Notes: generated from the letters alone by a model not told the origin. Counted from the first letter of the stretch, positions 44,309 to 53,568 are shown. The stretch: DNA of 64,000 bases from JACVRM01 sp963817375 (GCA_963817375.1 CAWFOB010000006.1:1-64000), one strand, 5' to 3'. Translations and numbers: made by a program.

Positions 44309-45721
44309 TGGCCGCGCCCGCGGTCGGCGAGACCTTCGGCCCGTACCGCGTCGAGTCCGTCCTCGGCCGCGGCGGGATGGGCACCGTCTACCTGGCCACC
44401 CACGCGCGGCTCGAGCGCAAGGTGGCGCTGAAGGTGATCGCGCCCAGCCTGGCCGACGACGAGGAGTTCCGCGAACGCTTCCTGCGCGAGTCGCGGATCG
44501 TCGCGTCGCTGGACCACCCGCACGTGATCCCGGTGTACGACGCGGACGAGATCGACGGCGTCCTGTTCCTCGCGATGCGCTACGTCGCCGGGCCGAGCCT
44601 GCGGGCGCTCCTCCGCTCCGAGGATCGCCTCTCGATGGGAGAGACGGCACGCATCGCCGAGCAGGTCGCGGGCGCCCTCGACGCCGCCCACCGAGCCGGC
44701 CTCGTCCACCGCGACGTGAAGCCCGCCAACATCCTGCTGGCCGAGCCCGACCGCCACGTCTACCTCTGCGACTTCGGGCTGGCCCGGCGCACGGCGGCCG
44801 ACGGCGCCACGCGGACCGGATCGTTCCTCGGGACGGCCGACTACTCGGCGCCCGAGCAGGTCGAGGGCGGCCCGGTCGACGGCCGCGCCGACATCTACGC
44901 GCTCGGCGGCGTCGTCTTCCACTGCCTGACCGGCCGGCCGCCGTTCGCGCGCGACAGCGAGTTCGCGACGCTGCGCGCGCACCTCGAGGACGAGCCGCCC
45001 GCGCCCGGCGTGTCACCCGGGGTCGACGCCGCGGTGCGCCGCGCGCTGGCGAAGCGGCCCGAGGACCGGTACGCGACGGCGGGCGAGTTCGCGGCCGCGT
45101 TGACCTCGGCCGCTGAGGACACGCGCCCACCGTCGGAGCCGGCGACCCGCGTGCTGCGGTCGCCGCGGCGCGCGGCGGCCGCTCCTGCTCTGGCTCGTTG
45201 CAGCGGTGGCCGTCCTCGCGCTCGCCGCCGGCGGCGCGTTCTGGTTCCACGGGCGCGGTGGGGGCGACGACCAGCTGCGGACGTTCGTCGACCGCGTGGA
45301 GAACCTGCTCGACCAGTCGTCGTCGGGGCGAGCAGATGTCGCGACTGCCATCGCCGCCGGCCTGAAGTGCGAGATACCGCCGCGGCTCGCGGCGGAGCGG
45401 ATCACGAGCGCCGCGGAGAACCGGCAGTCGGTGCTGCAGCAGCTCGGGTTGGTCCCGCAGCCGACGGCGGCGGCGGGCCACGCGATCACGAAGCTCCAGC
45501 TGGCGTTAGGGAAGTCGATCGAGGCCGACCGTCACTACCGCGACGGCTTCCTGGCCGTCGGCGCCACGCCGCGCCCCTGCACGTTCCCGCAGAACCCGGA
45601 CTTCGCGCTCGCGGGCCGCTTCGACCAGCAGGCGACCGCGGCGAAAGCCGACTTCGTCAGGCTCTTCGACCCGATGGCGAGGCGGTTCGGCGCGCGCCGG
45701 TGGACGAAGACCCAGTTCTAG
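44308..45721 (+). CDS. PknB-type Ser/Thr protein kinase with extracellular domain, one +1 shift before the TM helix
   Basis: The kinase domain (residues about 10-270) is complete: glycine loop GRGGMGTVYLA, Lys in VALKVIAP, catalytic HRDVKPANILL, DFGLARR and SAPEQVEG. Downstream, a membrane helix (LLLWLVAAVAVLALAAGG) and an extracellular domain of about 145 residues lie one base out of frame. The shift falls in the GC-rich stretch 45165-45182, and removing one base restores one protein of about 470 residues. ATG 44308 overlaps the FHA gene stop. The TAG shares CTAG with the convergent Thr/Pro-rich gene. Confidence 0.85.
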
Positions 45722-46359
45722 GGCGTCGTGCCGTTGTTGGTCGGCGGCGGCACGTAGATGTTCGCCTTCACCGTGATCGCCACGGCGATGGGGTTGCCGT
45801 CGTGGAAGACGTCTGTGCCGAGCGGCGGCGGCACATTCACGACGACGATCCTCGGCGGCGGCGGGACCGTGATCGGCGGCTCCGGCGGCGGAACCGTCGT
45901 CGTGGTGAACGGCGGAACCGTCGTCGTGGTCGTCGGCGTCGACGGTGTGCTGGGCGTCGACGGTGTGGCCGGCGTCGTGGTCGTCGGCGTCGTGGTCGTC
46001 GGCGGCGGTGTGGACGGCGTCGCCGGGGCCGGCGCGGGCACCGCCGTATGCACGGAGACCGGGTTCGAGATCTGTGTCGCGCGCGGCTCTGCCGTCACCG
46101 GCGTCCGCGACCGCACGACGGCCGGCTGCAGCAGGACCGAAGTGCGCGCCTGCCGCGCCACGCGGCGCGGCACGGCGACCGGCTTCGCCTGCGTGGTGGC
46201 CACGACGACCTGCGCGCCGCTCGGCGCCGGAGTCGCGAGCTCGCGGCCGACGGCATCGAGCGCACCCACCTGAACCAGCAGCGCGGGCACGGCAATGGAC
46301 ACGGTGAGCGTCGCCGCCACCGCGACCAGCTTGCTGATTGACCCCGAAAATGACCTCAT
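45718..46359 (-). CDS. Secreted or anchored Thr/Pro-rich protein
   Basis: A 213-residue protein with an N-terminal hydrophobic segment (about residues 10-30), then low-complexity Thr/Pro/Val sequence at about 105-165. It ends in a more ordered segment (RIVVVNVPPPLGTDVFHDG, then ITVKANIYVPPP). No cell-wall sorting motif is visible. It may be a cell-surface spacer protein. Codon usage matches its neighbours despite the repetitive tract. It is convergent with the Ser/Thr kinase (shared CTAG) and divergent from the PAS kinase. Confidence 0.6.
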   Translation of the reverse strand: MRSFSGSISKLVAVAATLTVSIAVPALLVQVGALDAVGRELATPAPSGAQVVVATTQAKPVAVPRRVARQARTSVLLQPAVVRSRTPVTAEPRATQISNPVSVHTAVPAPAPATPSTPPPTTTTPTTTTPATPSTPSTPSTPTTTTTVPPFTTTTVPPPEPPITVPPPPRIVVVNVPPPLGTDVFHDGNPIAVAITVKANIYVPPPTNNGTTP

Positions 46360-46414
46360 GTTGGACCGCTGCGCCGCCGACAGAGGTATTCAGATGGTAG
46401 GTCGGGTCAACCGG

Positions 46415-46449
46415 CCGCTCCATCCCCCAAAACGGGGTATGTGGAGCGG
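46415..46449 (+). promoter_or_regulatory. Hairpin enclosing the start of the PAS kinase gene
   Basis: CCGCTCCA (46415-46422) pairs perfectly with TGGAGCGG (46442-46449), with CCCC and GGGG able to pair inside. The inner GGGG is the only Shine-Dalgarno-like sequence before ATG 46439, so both would be trapped in the stem. It could be an RNA element that limits translation, or a DNA operator. Confidence 0.4.
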
Positions 46450-48142
46450 CGTTCGCCGCCTGGTGCGGCGTGGCGGTGTCACGCAGTTCGCGTTCCTGCT
46501 GGCGCTGCTCGTCCCGCTGCTGCCGGGGACGTGGGCGCTTTCGGAGCTGGCGGCCCGCCGTGAGACGTCCAGCATCGACGCGCACCTGCGCAACGCGCTT
46601 GGCGATTCGGTCAACGAGTACCAGCGCGTCCTCGACGGCGCACAGGCGAAGGCCCGTCGCGTCGCCGTCTCGGCGAGCGTGCAGGAAGCCTTCAGTACGC
46701 ACGACCGCGCGGCGCTCGACCGGCTCGAGCGGCGAACGGGCGGCGTGCTGCTCCTCCTCCCCGGCGACCACCGGGGCGCGGAGGGGTTGACGGGAAGCGT
46801 CGACGTCGTCGATGGCGGCCGCCCTGTCGGCCAGGTAGTCGTCCCCGTGCACCTGAACCGGGCCGTCCTCAGGCGCCTGCAGGACGCGGCCGGCCTCGAG
46901 CGCGGCGAGCGGCTTGTCGTCTTCCGCGGTGGTAGCGCCGCGGATACGACGCGTGCGCAGGAAATCCGCGTAGGGGACGTGGGCTACCGGTCGTTCTCCG
47001 CCAACCTGCGCGTGCAGCCGCCCTGGCTGCGGCTCGCCGTGCTGCGCGAGGACTCCGCCGTGCGCGCCGCCGTGACGGACGCGCGCCGGACGACGGTCGT
47101 CGTCGCGATCGTCGCCCTGCTCGCGGTCGCGATGCTGGCGTACCTGTTCGCGCCGGCGCTCGCACAGACGAGGATCCGGCGCCGCCAGCGGTCGCAGGCC
47201 GACCGGCTGCTTTCGAAGCTCTCCGACGGCGTCCTCGAGGTCGACGACGGCGCGGTCGCCTTCGTCAATCCTGCCGCCGAGTCCCTGCTCGGGATGCAGG
47301 CCGACGAGCTCCTCGGCAATGAGCCGCCCGAGCTCCTGCGCGGCCATGAGGGCACGTTCGACGTGCGTGTCGACTCCGACGGCCGCGAGCGCTGGCTCGG
47401 AGTCGCGACCGTGGAGACCGAGGAGGGCCGCGTCTACACGTTCCGCGACGTCACGCGCGAGCGCCGGCTGGACGAGATGCGCGCCGAGCTGATCGCGACC
47501 GTGTCGCACGAGCTCCGCACGCCGCTGGCGGCGGTCTACGGCGCTGCCCGGACGCTGCAGCGCACGCCTTCGATCGAGCAGCGGATGCGCGACCAGCTGA
47601 TCGGGATCATCGGCAACCAGGCCGAGCGCCTCGGGCGGATCGTCGACGACATCCTCACCGCGAGCCGGGCGGCGGCCGGTGAGTCGAAGGGCCGGCCGGA
47701 GCCGTTCGACGCTGTCGCCGTTGCCGAGGCCGTCGTCCACGACGCCGCGGCCCGCACCGGCCGGCCGATCGTGCTGGACGCCGAGGAGCGGCCGCGCGCC
47801 ACCGGGTCGCCCGAGGACCTGCGCCGCGTGCTCGACAACCTCGTCGACAACGCGGTCAAGTACACGCCCGAGGAGGCGCCGATCGAGGTGCGCGTCGCCA
47901 ACGGCGGCGAGACGGTGCGCATTGCGGTTGTCGACAACGGCCCCGGCATCCCGCGGAACGAGCAGGAGCGCATCTTCGAGCGCTTCTACCGCCTCGATCC
48001 TGACATGGCGAGGGGCGTGGGCGGCACCGGGCTCGGGCTCTACATCGCCAAGCAGCTCGTCGAGCGCATGGGCGGCCGGCTCGTCGTCACCTCCGAGCCC
48101 GGCCACGGCGCCACGTTTGTTACGGAGCTGCCGAGCGCTTGA
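46439..48142 (+). CDS. Membrane sensor histidine kinase with PAS domain
   Basis: A 567-residue kinase. TM1 is near residues 15-35, followed by an extracytoplasmic sensor of about 170 residues, TM2 (TTVVVAIVALLAVAMLAYLF), a PAS domain (VLEVDDGAVAFVNPAAESLLG), HisKA (ATVSHELRTPLAAVYG) and HATPase_c (NLVDNAVKYTPE, DNGPGIP, GTGLGLYIAKQL). No response regulator lies nearby. ATG 46439 is used because TM1 begins soon after it. In-frame starts at 46394 or 46358 are possible. The chosen start lies within a hairpin. Confidence 0.87.
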   Translation: MWSGVRRLVRRGGVTQFAFLLALLVPLLPGTWALSELAARRETSSIDAHLRNALGDSVNEYQRVLDGAQAKARRVAVSASVQEAFSTHDRAALDRLERRTGGVLLLLPGDHRGAEGLTGSVDVVDGGRPVGQVVVPVHLNRAVLRRLQDAAGLERGERLVVFRGGSAADTTRAQEIRVGDVGYRSFSANLRVQPPWLRLAVLREDSAVRAAVTDARRTTVVVAIVALLAVAMLAYLFAPALAQTRIRRRQRSQADRLLSKLSDGVLEVDDGAVAFVNPAAESLLGMQADELLGNEPPELLRGHEGTFDVRVDSDGRERWLGVATVETEEGRVYTFRDVTRERRLDEMRAELIATVSHELRTPLAAVYGAARTLQRTPSIEQRMRDQLIGIIGNQAERLGRIVDDILTASRAAAGESKGRPEPFDAVAVAEAVVHDAAARTGRPIVLDAEERPRATGSPEDLRRVLDNLVDNAVKYTPEEAPIEVRVANGGETVRIAVVDNGPGIPRNEQERIFERFYRLDPDMARGVGGTGLGLYIAKQLVERMGGRLVVTSEPGHGATFVTELPSA

Positions 48143-48215
48143 CGCGCCTCCTCCCGCGACCTTGAATGGGTAGCGGGGCAAGTCGGGTTCTTCGGGGTCT
48201 GCGGGAGGGGTCACT

Positions 48216-49790
48216 CTGCGCGCGTCTGCGTTCGTCGTCGTCGCCGTGCTCGTTGCGCTGCTGGGCGTGCGGTCAGCCGCGGCCGCGCCCGGCCTGATGG
48301 TCGGGGCGACAGACGACATGTTCAAGCTCGAGCCCGGCCGGGCCCAGGGATTCGCTCAGGACCTCGGTCTCAGCGGCGCGCGCGTGTCGCTCCACTGGGA
48401 CGCGGGGCGGACGACGCTCAAGCCGGAGGACGCGGCGCAGCTCCAGCTGGCGGCCTCGACGGGCATCCGTGTCGTGGTGTCGGTGTACGGCTGGCGCGAC
48501 GACGCGCCGCAGACCGACGCCGCGCGGGACGCGTACTGCTCGTTCGTCCGCGACCTGCTCGTCCAGGTGCCGCGCATCAACGACGTCGTCATCTGGAACG
48601 AGCCGAACCTCTCGTACTTCTGGCGGCCGCAGTTCGACGCGGCCGGCAGAAGCGTGGCGCCGGCGGCCTACGAGGCGCTGCTCGCGCGCTGCTGGGATGT
48701 CCTCCACGCCTACCGGCCGTCCGTGAACGTGATCGGGCTCGCGACGTCGCCGTGGGGCACGGACGATCCGAATAGTGACGTCGTGATCTCGCACGCGCCC
48801 GGCACGTTCGTTCGCGACGTCGGCGACGCGTACCGGGCGAGCGGGCGGACGGCGCCGATCTTCGACACCGTCAGCCACCACGTCTACGGTGCGTCGCCGG
48901 TCGAGCGCCCGTGGGTGCGGCACTCGTCCTCGGCGAGGATCTCGGAGGGCGACGTGGGCAAGCTCGTCGACGCGCTGCAGACGGCGTTCACGGGCACGAA
49001 GCAGGCGGCGCCGGGGATGCCGGTGGACGGCCGGACCGTCTCGATCTGGTACCTCGAGACCGGCTTCGAGACCGTCCCGGCGGCCGACAAGGCGCACCTC
49101 TACACCAGCCAGGAGACCACGGCCGCATTGCCGGACTTCACGGGCGCGCTGCCGTGGGCGTCACTGCCCGGCCCGACCAGTCACGCGCCCGACCAGGCCA
49201 CCCAGCTGCGCGACGCGCTGCGGCTCGCCTACTGCCAGCCGTACGTCGGCGCGATCTTCAACTTCCTGCTTCAGGACCAGTCCGAGCTGAACCTGTGGCA
49301 GTCGGGCGTGCTCTGGGCCGACGGGACGCCGAAGGGCTCGTACGCGGTGTGGCGGAGCACGATCGACGAGGTGCGCGCCGGTGCGGTGAACTGCACGCTC
49401 TTCGCCGCGGTGGGCGGGCAGCCGCCCGCGGACGACATACCCCCGGCCTCGCAGGCGACGGCGCCCCTGGCGGCAACGCCAAAGCCGCCCGCTGTCGTGA
49501 CCCCGGCGAAGAAGGCGCTGCTGGCCCTGTCGTGGGCGAAGAGCGTGCGCCGCACGTACGCGCTTCGGAACCGGGCGTGGCGGGTGTCGGTGCGGGCAAC
49601 CCTGGCCGCGCGCTACGTCGCGGCCGTCGAGACGGCCAACGGGAAGCGCCGGCTCGCGGCCCTGGGCGGCCTGCGGGAGGGAGCGACCGCGATCCGGTTC
49701 CCGCAGCGGCGCCTGGCGCGCGGGTCGTACCGCGTCGTCGTCCGCGCCGGCGCGCAGACGCTGCGCAGCCCGCTCTTTCGCGTGAAGTAG
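48216..49790 (+). CDS. Secreted glycoside-hydrolase-like TIM-barrel protein, probable CTG start
   Basis: A 524-residue paralogue of the gene at 8172-9764, with the same VIWNEPNLSYFWRPQF signature and a second Glu in WYLETGFETV. The C-terminal 100 residues are beta-rich and basic. A GTG at 48246 would leave a signal peptide with no basic N-region. A CTG at 48216 adds RASAFVVVAV and sits 6-8 bp after GGGAGGGG, giving a proper signal peptide, so I prefer it. Substrate is unknown. It follows the PAS kinase by 73 bp. Confidence 0.72.
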   Translation: MRASAFVVVAVLVALLGVRSAAAAPGLMVGATDDMFKLEPGRAQGFAQDLGLSGARVSLHWDAGRTTLKPEDAAQLQLAASTGIRVVVSVYGWRDDAPQTDAARDAYCSFVRDLLVQVPRINDVVIWNEPNLSYFWRPQFDAAGRSVAPAAYEALLARCWDVLHAYRPSVNVIGLATSPWGTDDPNSDVVISHAPGTFVRDVGDAYRASGRTAPIFDTVSHHVYGASPVERPWVRHSSSARISEGDVGKLVDALQTAFTGTKQAAPGMPVDGRTVSIWYLETGFETVPAADKAHLYTSQETTAALPDFTGALPWASLPGPTSHAPDQATQLRDALRLAYCQPYVGAIFNFLLQDQSELNLWQSGVLWADGTPKGSYAVWRSTIDEVRAGAVNCTLFAAVGGQPPADDIPPASQATAPLAATPKPPAVVTPAKKALLALSWAKSVRRTYALRNRAWRVSVRATLAARYVAAVETANGKRRLAALGGLREGATAIRFPQRRLARGSYRVVVRAGAQTLRSPLFRVK

Positions 49791-49802
49791 CGTCCGTCGC
49801 CG

Positions 49803-50561
49803 GTGGGCGATCTCGCGCGCGTGTACGGGCCGGAGGTCTGGGCCGTCTATGAGCGGCTCGACCGCAGCCTCGATCCACGCGGGCCGGAGTCGATGCTGGA
49901 CGTCGCCGCGGCGTACCTCTCGCCCGGGTCGGCGGTGCTCGACATCGGCTGCGGCGACGGCAAGCACCTCGTCGAGCTCGTCAGGCGAACGGGCGCGCGC
50001 GGCGTGGGCATCGATGCGGTGGCACGCTTCCCCGAGGTACCGGGCTTGCAGTTCGACCAGGGCCTGATGGAGGCGCTTCCGTACGCGGACGACGAGTTCG
50101 ACCTCGTCTGGTGCCGCGACGTGCTCGGGAACGTTCAGGCGCTGGAGGCCGGGTTCGCCGAGGTGGCGCGCGTGCTGCGGCCCGGCGGCCGCGTCGTCCT
50201 CTACTCCGCGGTCGCGACCGACCTGCTCGAGCCGGGCGACGAGGCGCTCCTCGCCCGCCATCTGACCGTCGTCCGGGAGAGCCTCGACGAGGGCGCGGTC
50301 GAGGCGGCGTTCACCGGCGCTGGGCTCGAGGCCGAGCGCAAGGAGGTGATCGGCACGGAGTGGCGCGAATGGGAGGAGGAGCGGGCCAAGCCGACGTCGC
50401 GGGACCTGCTCCGCCTCGCGCGGCTGCGCAGGCGGCGGGACGAGCTGGTCGGCGAGTTCGGGGAGGAGCTGGTCGCGCACGCGGAGGCGAACCTCCACTG
50501 GCTGATGTTCCTGATAGTCGGGAAGCTGCGGCCGACGCTCTGGGTGCTCAGAGCGCCTTGA
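49803..50561 (+). CDS. Class I SAM-dependent methyltransferase
   Basis: A 252-residue methyltransferase of the type 11 family. Motif I is VLDIGCGDGKHLVEL, the acidic residue follows in VGIDAVARF, motif IV is FDLVWCRDVLGNV and motif VI is LRPGGRVVLYS. The substrate is not evident. It starts at GTG 49803, 12 bp after the glycosidase-like gene. The last 14 bp overlap the convergent acetyltransferase. Confidence 0.86.
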   Translation: MGDLARVYGPEVWAVYERLDRSLDPRGPESMLDVAAAYLSPGSAVLDIGCGDGKHLVELVRRTGARGVGIDAVARFPEVPGLQFDQGLMEALPYADDEFDLVWCRDVLGNVQALEAGFAEVARVLRPGGRVVLYSAVATDLLEPGDEALLARHLTVVRESLDEGAVEAAFTGAGLEAERKEVIGTEWREWEEERAKPTSRDLLRLARLRRRRDELVGEFGEELVAHAEANLHWLMFLIVGKLRPTLWVLRAP

Positions 50562-51039
50562 AGTACTGCACGACCGGGAAGCGGGTGAAGCCGGCGCGGT
50601 CGTAGACCCGGCGGGCCGGAGCGTGGCCCTCGTCGCCGCCGGTGCCGAGGTAGGCCACGCGCATGCCGGACTCGCGCAGCCAGTCGGTGGCGACCTGGGT
50701 CAGCTCGGTGCCGATGCCGCGGCGCTGACTCGCGGGGTCGACGGCGAGCATCGCGATCTCGCCGATCAGCCTGCGCCGGTCGACGACGGCGGCCGACACG
50801 AAGCCGGCGACGCGGCCGTCCTCGTCCGCCACCCAGGTGCGCATCCCCTCGCGCGCCAGGGTCTCGCGCACCTCGCGCTCCTGGTGCACGCGCCAGTCCT
50901 CGCCGTGCAGCAGCGTGTTCACCTCGGGGCCGAGCTCGGTTGCGACGGAGCGGAAAACAGGCTCCCACGCGCGGAGCGAGAGCGCGACGATTGGCTCCTC
51001 GTCGCCGGCGGTGCGGTCGCGGATCATGCGGTACGCCAT
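50548..51039 (-). CDS. GNAT-family N-acetyltransferase
   Basis: A 163-residue acetyltransferase. The acetyl-CoA pyrophosphate loop is in AVDPASQRRGIGTELTQ, strand 4 is IGEIAMLAV, and the C-terminal ARRVYDRAGFTRFPVVQY is typical. ATG 51039 is used because the fold begins there (YRMIRDRTAGDEEPIV) and the upstream part is not coding-like. It is divergent from the DUF4239 gene. Confidence 0.87.
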   Translation of the reverse strand: MAYRMIRDRTAGDEEPIVALSLRAWEPVFRSVATELGPEVNTLLHGEDWRVHQEREVRETLAREGMRTWVADEDGRVAGFVSAAVVDRRRLIGEIAMLAVDPASQRRGIGTELTQVATDWLRESGMRVAYLGTGGDEGHAPARRVYDRAGFTRFPVVQYFKAL

Positions 51040-51133
51040 GAGACCCAACCCTAGGCCGAAACCGGGCCGGGCTCGTTCAGTCAGGATCGTTCCGTGGCGG
51101 CCGTATCGAGCGAGTTGGTCAGGTGACCGGGTC

Positions 51134-51964
51134 GTGACCCTCCTCTGGGCCGGGCTCATCGTCGTGGGCGTCACGGCGGTCGCAATCACAGCCATGCTGC
51201 TCGTCCGCCGCTCGGCCCCGGCCGGGAGCTACTTCGAGGACGGCGACCGGGCAGCCGGGGTCTTCGGCGTCCTCGCGACCGGCTTTGCGGTGCTGCTCGG
51301 ATTCGTCGTGTTCCTCGCGTTCGAAAGCTTCGACACCGCTCGGAGCGGCGCCGAGGCGGAGGCGCAGATCGTCGCGGAGCAGGTCGAGACCGCCCAGCTT
51401 CTCCCCGTCGCGGTGCGCGGCAGGCTCTCGGGCGAGCTCGTCTGCTACGCGCGGAACGTGATCCACCAGGAATGGCCGGCGATGCAGGCGGGCGCTGTCG
51501 GAGACACGGTCAACCCCTGGACCGTGGTCATGTTCCAGACCCTGAGGACGGTCGAGCCGCGGTCCGCTTCCGAGCAGGCCGCTTACTCGAAGTGGCTCGA
51601 CCAGCGCACCGACCGCGAGGACGCGCGGGCCGATCGGACCCACGGCGCCGAGGGCGTGATCCCGCTGCCGCTGTGGATCGTGCTGCTGATCAGCGCGGTG
51701 ACCATTTTCGTGTTCATGCTCTTCTTCGCAGACAGCGCCGAGCGCGCCGTCGTCCAGGCGACGATGATGGGTGGCGTCGCGATCGTGATCACCTCGACGC
51801 TGCTCCTCCTGTGGTTCCTCGATAACCCGTTCCACAACGGGATCGGCAGCCTCCGGCCGGTCGCGATGGAGAGGACGGTCAGCATCCTCGACAACGCCCA
51901 GGCCATCCGCGGGGTCACGTTCAGGATCCCCTGTGACCAGCGAGGGATCCTGCGTAGCGGCTGA
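51134..51964 (+). CDS. DUF4239 (bestrophin-like) membrane protein
   Basis: A 276-residue membrane protein. Two helices near the N terminus (LIVVGVTAVAITAMLLV and FGVLATGFAVLLGFVVFLAF) precede a cytoplasmic stretch of about 120 residues, then two C-terminal helices (LWIVLLISAVTIFVFML and AIVITSTLLLLWFL). The layout and the AERAVVQATMMGG region match DUF4239, a bestrophin-like family of unknown transport function. The start is GTG 51134, with AGGTG about 9 bp upstream. Confidence 0.78.
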   Translation: MTLLWAGLIVVGVTAVAITAMLLVRRSAPAGSYFEDGDRAAGVFGVLATGFAVLLGFVVFLAFESFDTARSGAEAEAQIVAEQVETAQLLPVAVRGRLSGELVCYARNVIHQEWPAMQAGAVGDTVNPWTVVMFQTLRTVEPRSASEQAAYSKWLDQRTDREDARADRTHGAEGVIPLPLWIVLLISAVTIFVFMLFFADSAERAVVQATMMGGVAIVITSTLLLLWFLDNPFHNGIGSLRPVAMERTVSILDNAQAIRGVTFRIPCDQRGILRSG

Positions 51965-51966
51965 GC

Positions 51967-52338
51967 CTAGAGCGCTTGGACGGCTCTGCCGTTGTGCAGC
52001 GTCGCGATCGTCGCCTTGGCGAACCACGCCGGCGCGGCGGAGGACATCTCCGGCCAATTCGCCAACGTGTCCTCCCAGTGCCGGGCGATACCGGCCGGTG
52101 ACTCGTAGTACTCGTCGATCACGAAGATCGTGTTGCCGGTCGGCTCAGAGCTCGGGTCCATCGGGTTCGAGAGTTCCGGGCCCTTGGAGACGCTGTAGTC
52201 CAGGAGCGCGGCATCGCCTTCGCGGGAATGTCCCTTCATGAACTCTCCGTGGCTCGCGAACAGGCGATCGCCTTCGGCCACGTCATCTGGCCCGACCGTG
52301 AACATGATCACGAGGTGCGACTTGCCCATATGCGACAT
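51967..52338 (-). CDS. Small protein of probable dimeric alpha/beta-barrel fold
   Basis: A 123-residue protein: SHLVIMFTVGPDDV, FMKGHSREG, NTIFVIDEYYES and ARHWEDTL alternate beta and alpha as in small monooxygenase-like or YCII-like barrels. I cannot identify a catalytic residue set. ATG 52338 is supported by GGAGGG at 5-6 bp. It lies 2 bp from the stop of the convergent DUF4239 gene. Confidence 0.6.
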   Translation of the reverse strand: MSHMGKSHLVIMFTVGPDDVAEGDRLFASHGEFMKGHSREGDAALLDYSVSKGPELSNPMDPSSEPTGNTIFVIDEYYESPAGIARHWEDTLANWPEMSSAAPAWFAKATIATLHNGRAVQAL

Positions 52339-52503
52339 GAGGATCCCTCCCACTCGTGCGTTGGATGCAGCAACGCGCTGCCACCGCGAGGAGCAAAGGC
52401 TCGGCGTCGCGCGGGGCCGGAAGCCCCACGGCGCTTCGCGGCGATTCGGCCCGCAGAGGGCGCAAACCTACCGGATCACGGCGCCGGTAGGCGCTGAATC
52501 GCG

Positions 52504-52779
52504 TCACGCGCTGCTAGTCCGACTAGGTCGAGCCGGGTAGGAGACGCCGGGGGCAGCGTCGGCGAAGCACGAGGGGCAAATCCCGTCCGTCGCCGGCCCC
52601 CTCCGGGTGGCGTGTCCCCAGCCAAGAGCAGTCAGGACGCTCGCGCACCAGGCGCACCTGACAATCAATGCCCGCGCGTCCGGCGCCGCGACCCGAATCG
52701 AGATGTTCTCGTCGGGGTAAGGCGACGTGCTGACGGTGGCGCTCGCCGCCCAATTCGTCTTCGCCGTGAAGGTGGACAT
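52504..52779 (-). CDS. Small protein with a Cys4 zinc-ribbon-like motif
   Basis: A 91-residue protein whose middle carries VRCAWCASVL and, after a 20-residue loop, GICPSCF. These two CxxC pairs probably bind zinc. ATG 52779 has AGGAG at 5 bp spacing, which strongly supports the start. The function is unknown. It stands alone between the barrel-fold protein and the XRE-cupin regulator, in a stretch of lower coding density. Flanking gaps 52339-52503 and 52780-52949 show nothing recognisable. Confidence 0.55.
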   Translation of the reverse strand: MSTFTAKTNWAASATVSTSPYPDENISIRVAAPDARALIVRCAWCASVLTALGWGHATRRGPATDGICPSCFADAAPGVSYPARPSRTSSA

Positions 52780-52949
52780 GCACGCTCCTGCCACTCGCGT
52801 CTCGCACCGACGGCTTGAAGCGTCGGCACACGGACCCGACCAAGTGTTGGAGCCGGAAGATCTCAGCCTGCCCAAGGGCTTGAGGCAGGCTGTTACATTC
52901 GAAACTAGCACTCGGCTCGCCCCGAGTCGAGCGGCGCCCTCGAGTCCGA

Positions 52950-53531
52950 CTAGGCGGGCGGCACTTGGCCGGCGGGGTGCGGATACTCCATGACGACGAC
53001 CCCGAAGGCGTCGGTCGCACCTGCGGTGTAGACGTGCGGGACGTCGCCAGGGAAGCGGAGGAAGTCACCTGCCGCGAGGACAACCGTCTCCCCAACGGGC
53101 CCGGCTTCGACAACACCATCCGTGATCAGCAGATGCTCGACGACTCCCGGTGCGTGCGGGCTCGCCTTCCGGCGCTTCCCGGCGGGGAAGCGGATCGACA
53201 GGATCTCCGCCGTTCCCGTCGGCGACAGCCGATCGACGAGCCGCGCCTCGACGGCGCCCGTGACGCGGACTGCGCTCGCCGCGCGCTGGACGTACACGCG
53301 GGGCCTCGCCGGCTCTTCGACGAGGGCACCGAGCGGGACCCGAAGCGTGTCTGCGATCGCGAACAACGTCTCGATGGTCGGATTGGCAGCATGACCGGCC
53401 TCGAGCCGCACGAGTGTCGAGCGGCCGACGCCGCTGGCTGCCGCGAGCCCTTCGAGGCTCGTGCCGTTGGCGAGCCGGAGGCGGCGGACGTTCCGCGCGA
53501 CCGCTTTCAGTGGTCCCTCTGGGTGGCTCAT
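52950..53531 (-). CDS. XRE-family regulator with cupin sensor domain
   Basis: A 193-residue regulator. An XRE helix-turn-helix (residues about 8-70, LEGLAAASGVGRSTLVRLEAG and NPTIETLFAIADTL) is followed by a cupin domain (about 110-185, HAPGVVEHLLITDG and DFLRFPGDVPHVY). XRE-cupin proteins usually respond to a small metabolite and repress a neighbouring catabolic operon. Here that operon would be the divergent oxidase/aminotransferase pair, 37 bp away. Confidence 0.9.
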   Translation of the reverse strand: MSHPEGPLKAVARNVRRLRLANGTSLEGLAAASGVGRSTLVRLEAGHAANPTIETLFAIADTLRVPLGALVEEPARPRVYVQRAASAVRVTGAVEARLVDRLSPTGTAEILSIRFPAGKRRKASPHAPGVVEHLLITDGVVEAGPVGETVVLAAGDFLRFPGDVPHVYTAGATDAFGVVVMEYPHPAGQVPPA

Positions 53532-53568
53532 CTATGGGACTACTGTAGCCATATATGATCGTCCGGCA
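53532..53568. promoter_or_regulatory. Divergent spacer with palindromes, probable XRE-cupin operator
   Basis: This 37-bp gap holds the palindrome CTAC-T-GTAG (53540-53548) next to GCCATATATG with core CATATATG (53550-53557). It is the only non-coding DNA between the regulator and the operon it probably controls, so it must hold at least part of both promoters. Confidence 0.5.

Noticed and set aside
45840..46030. Apparent short-period repeats (GTCGTGGTCGTCGG-like), considered as CRISPR or a regulatory array.
   Set aside because: They are the codons of the Thr/Pro-rich region of the protein at 45718-46359. There are no regular spacers and no cas genes.
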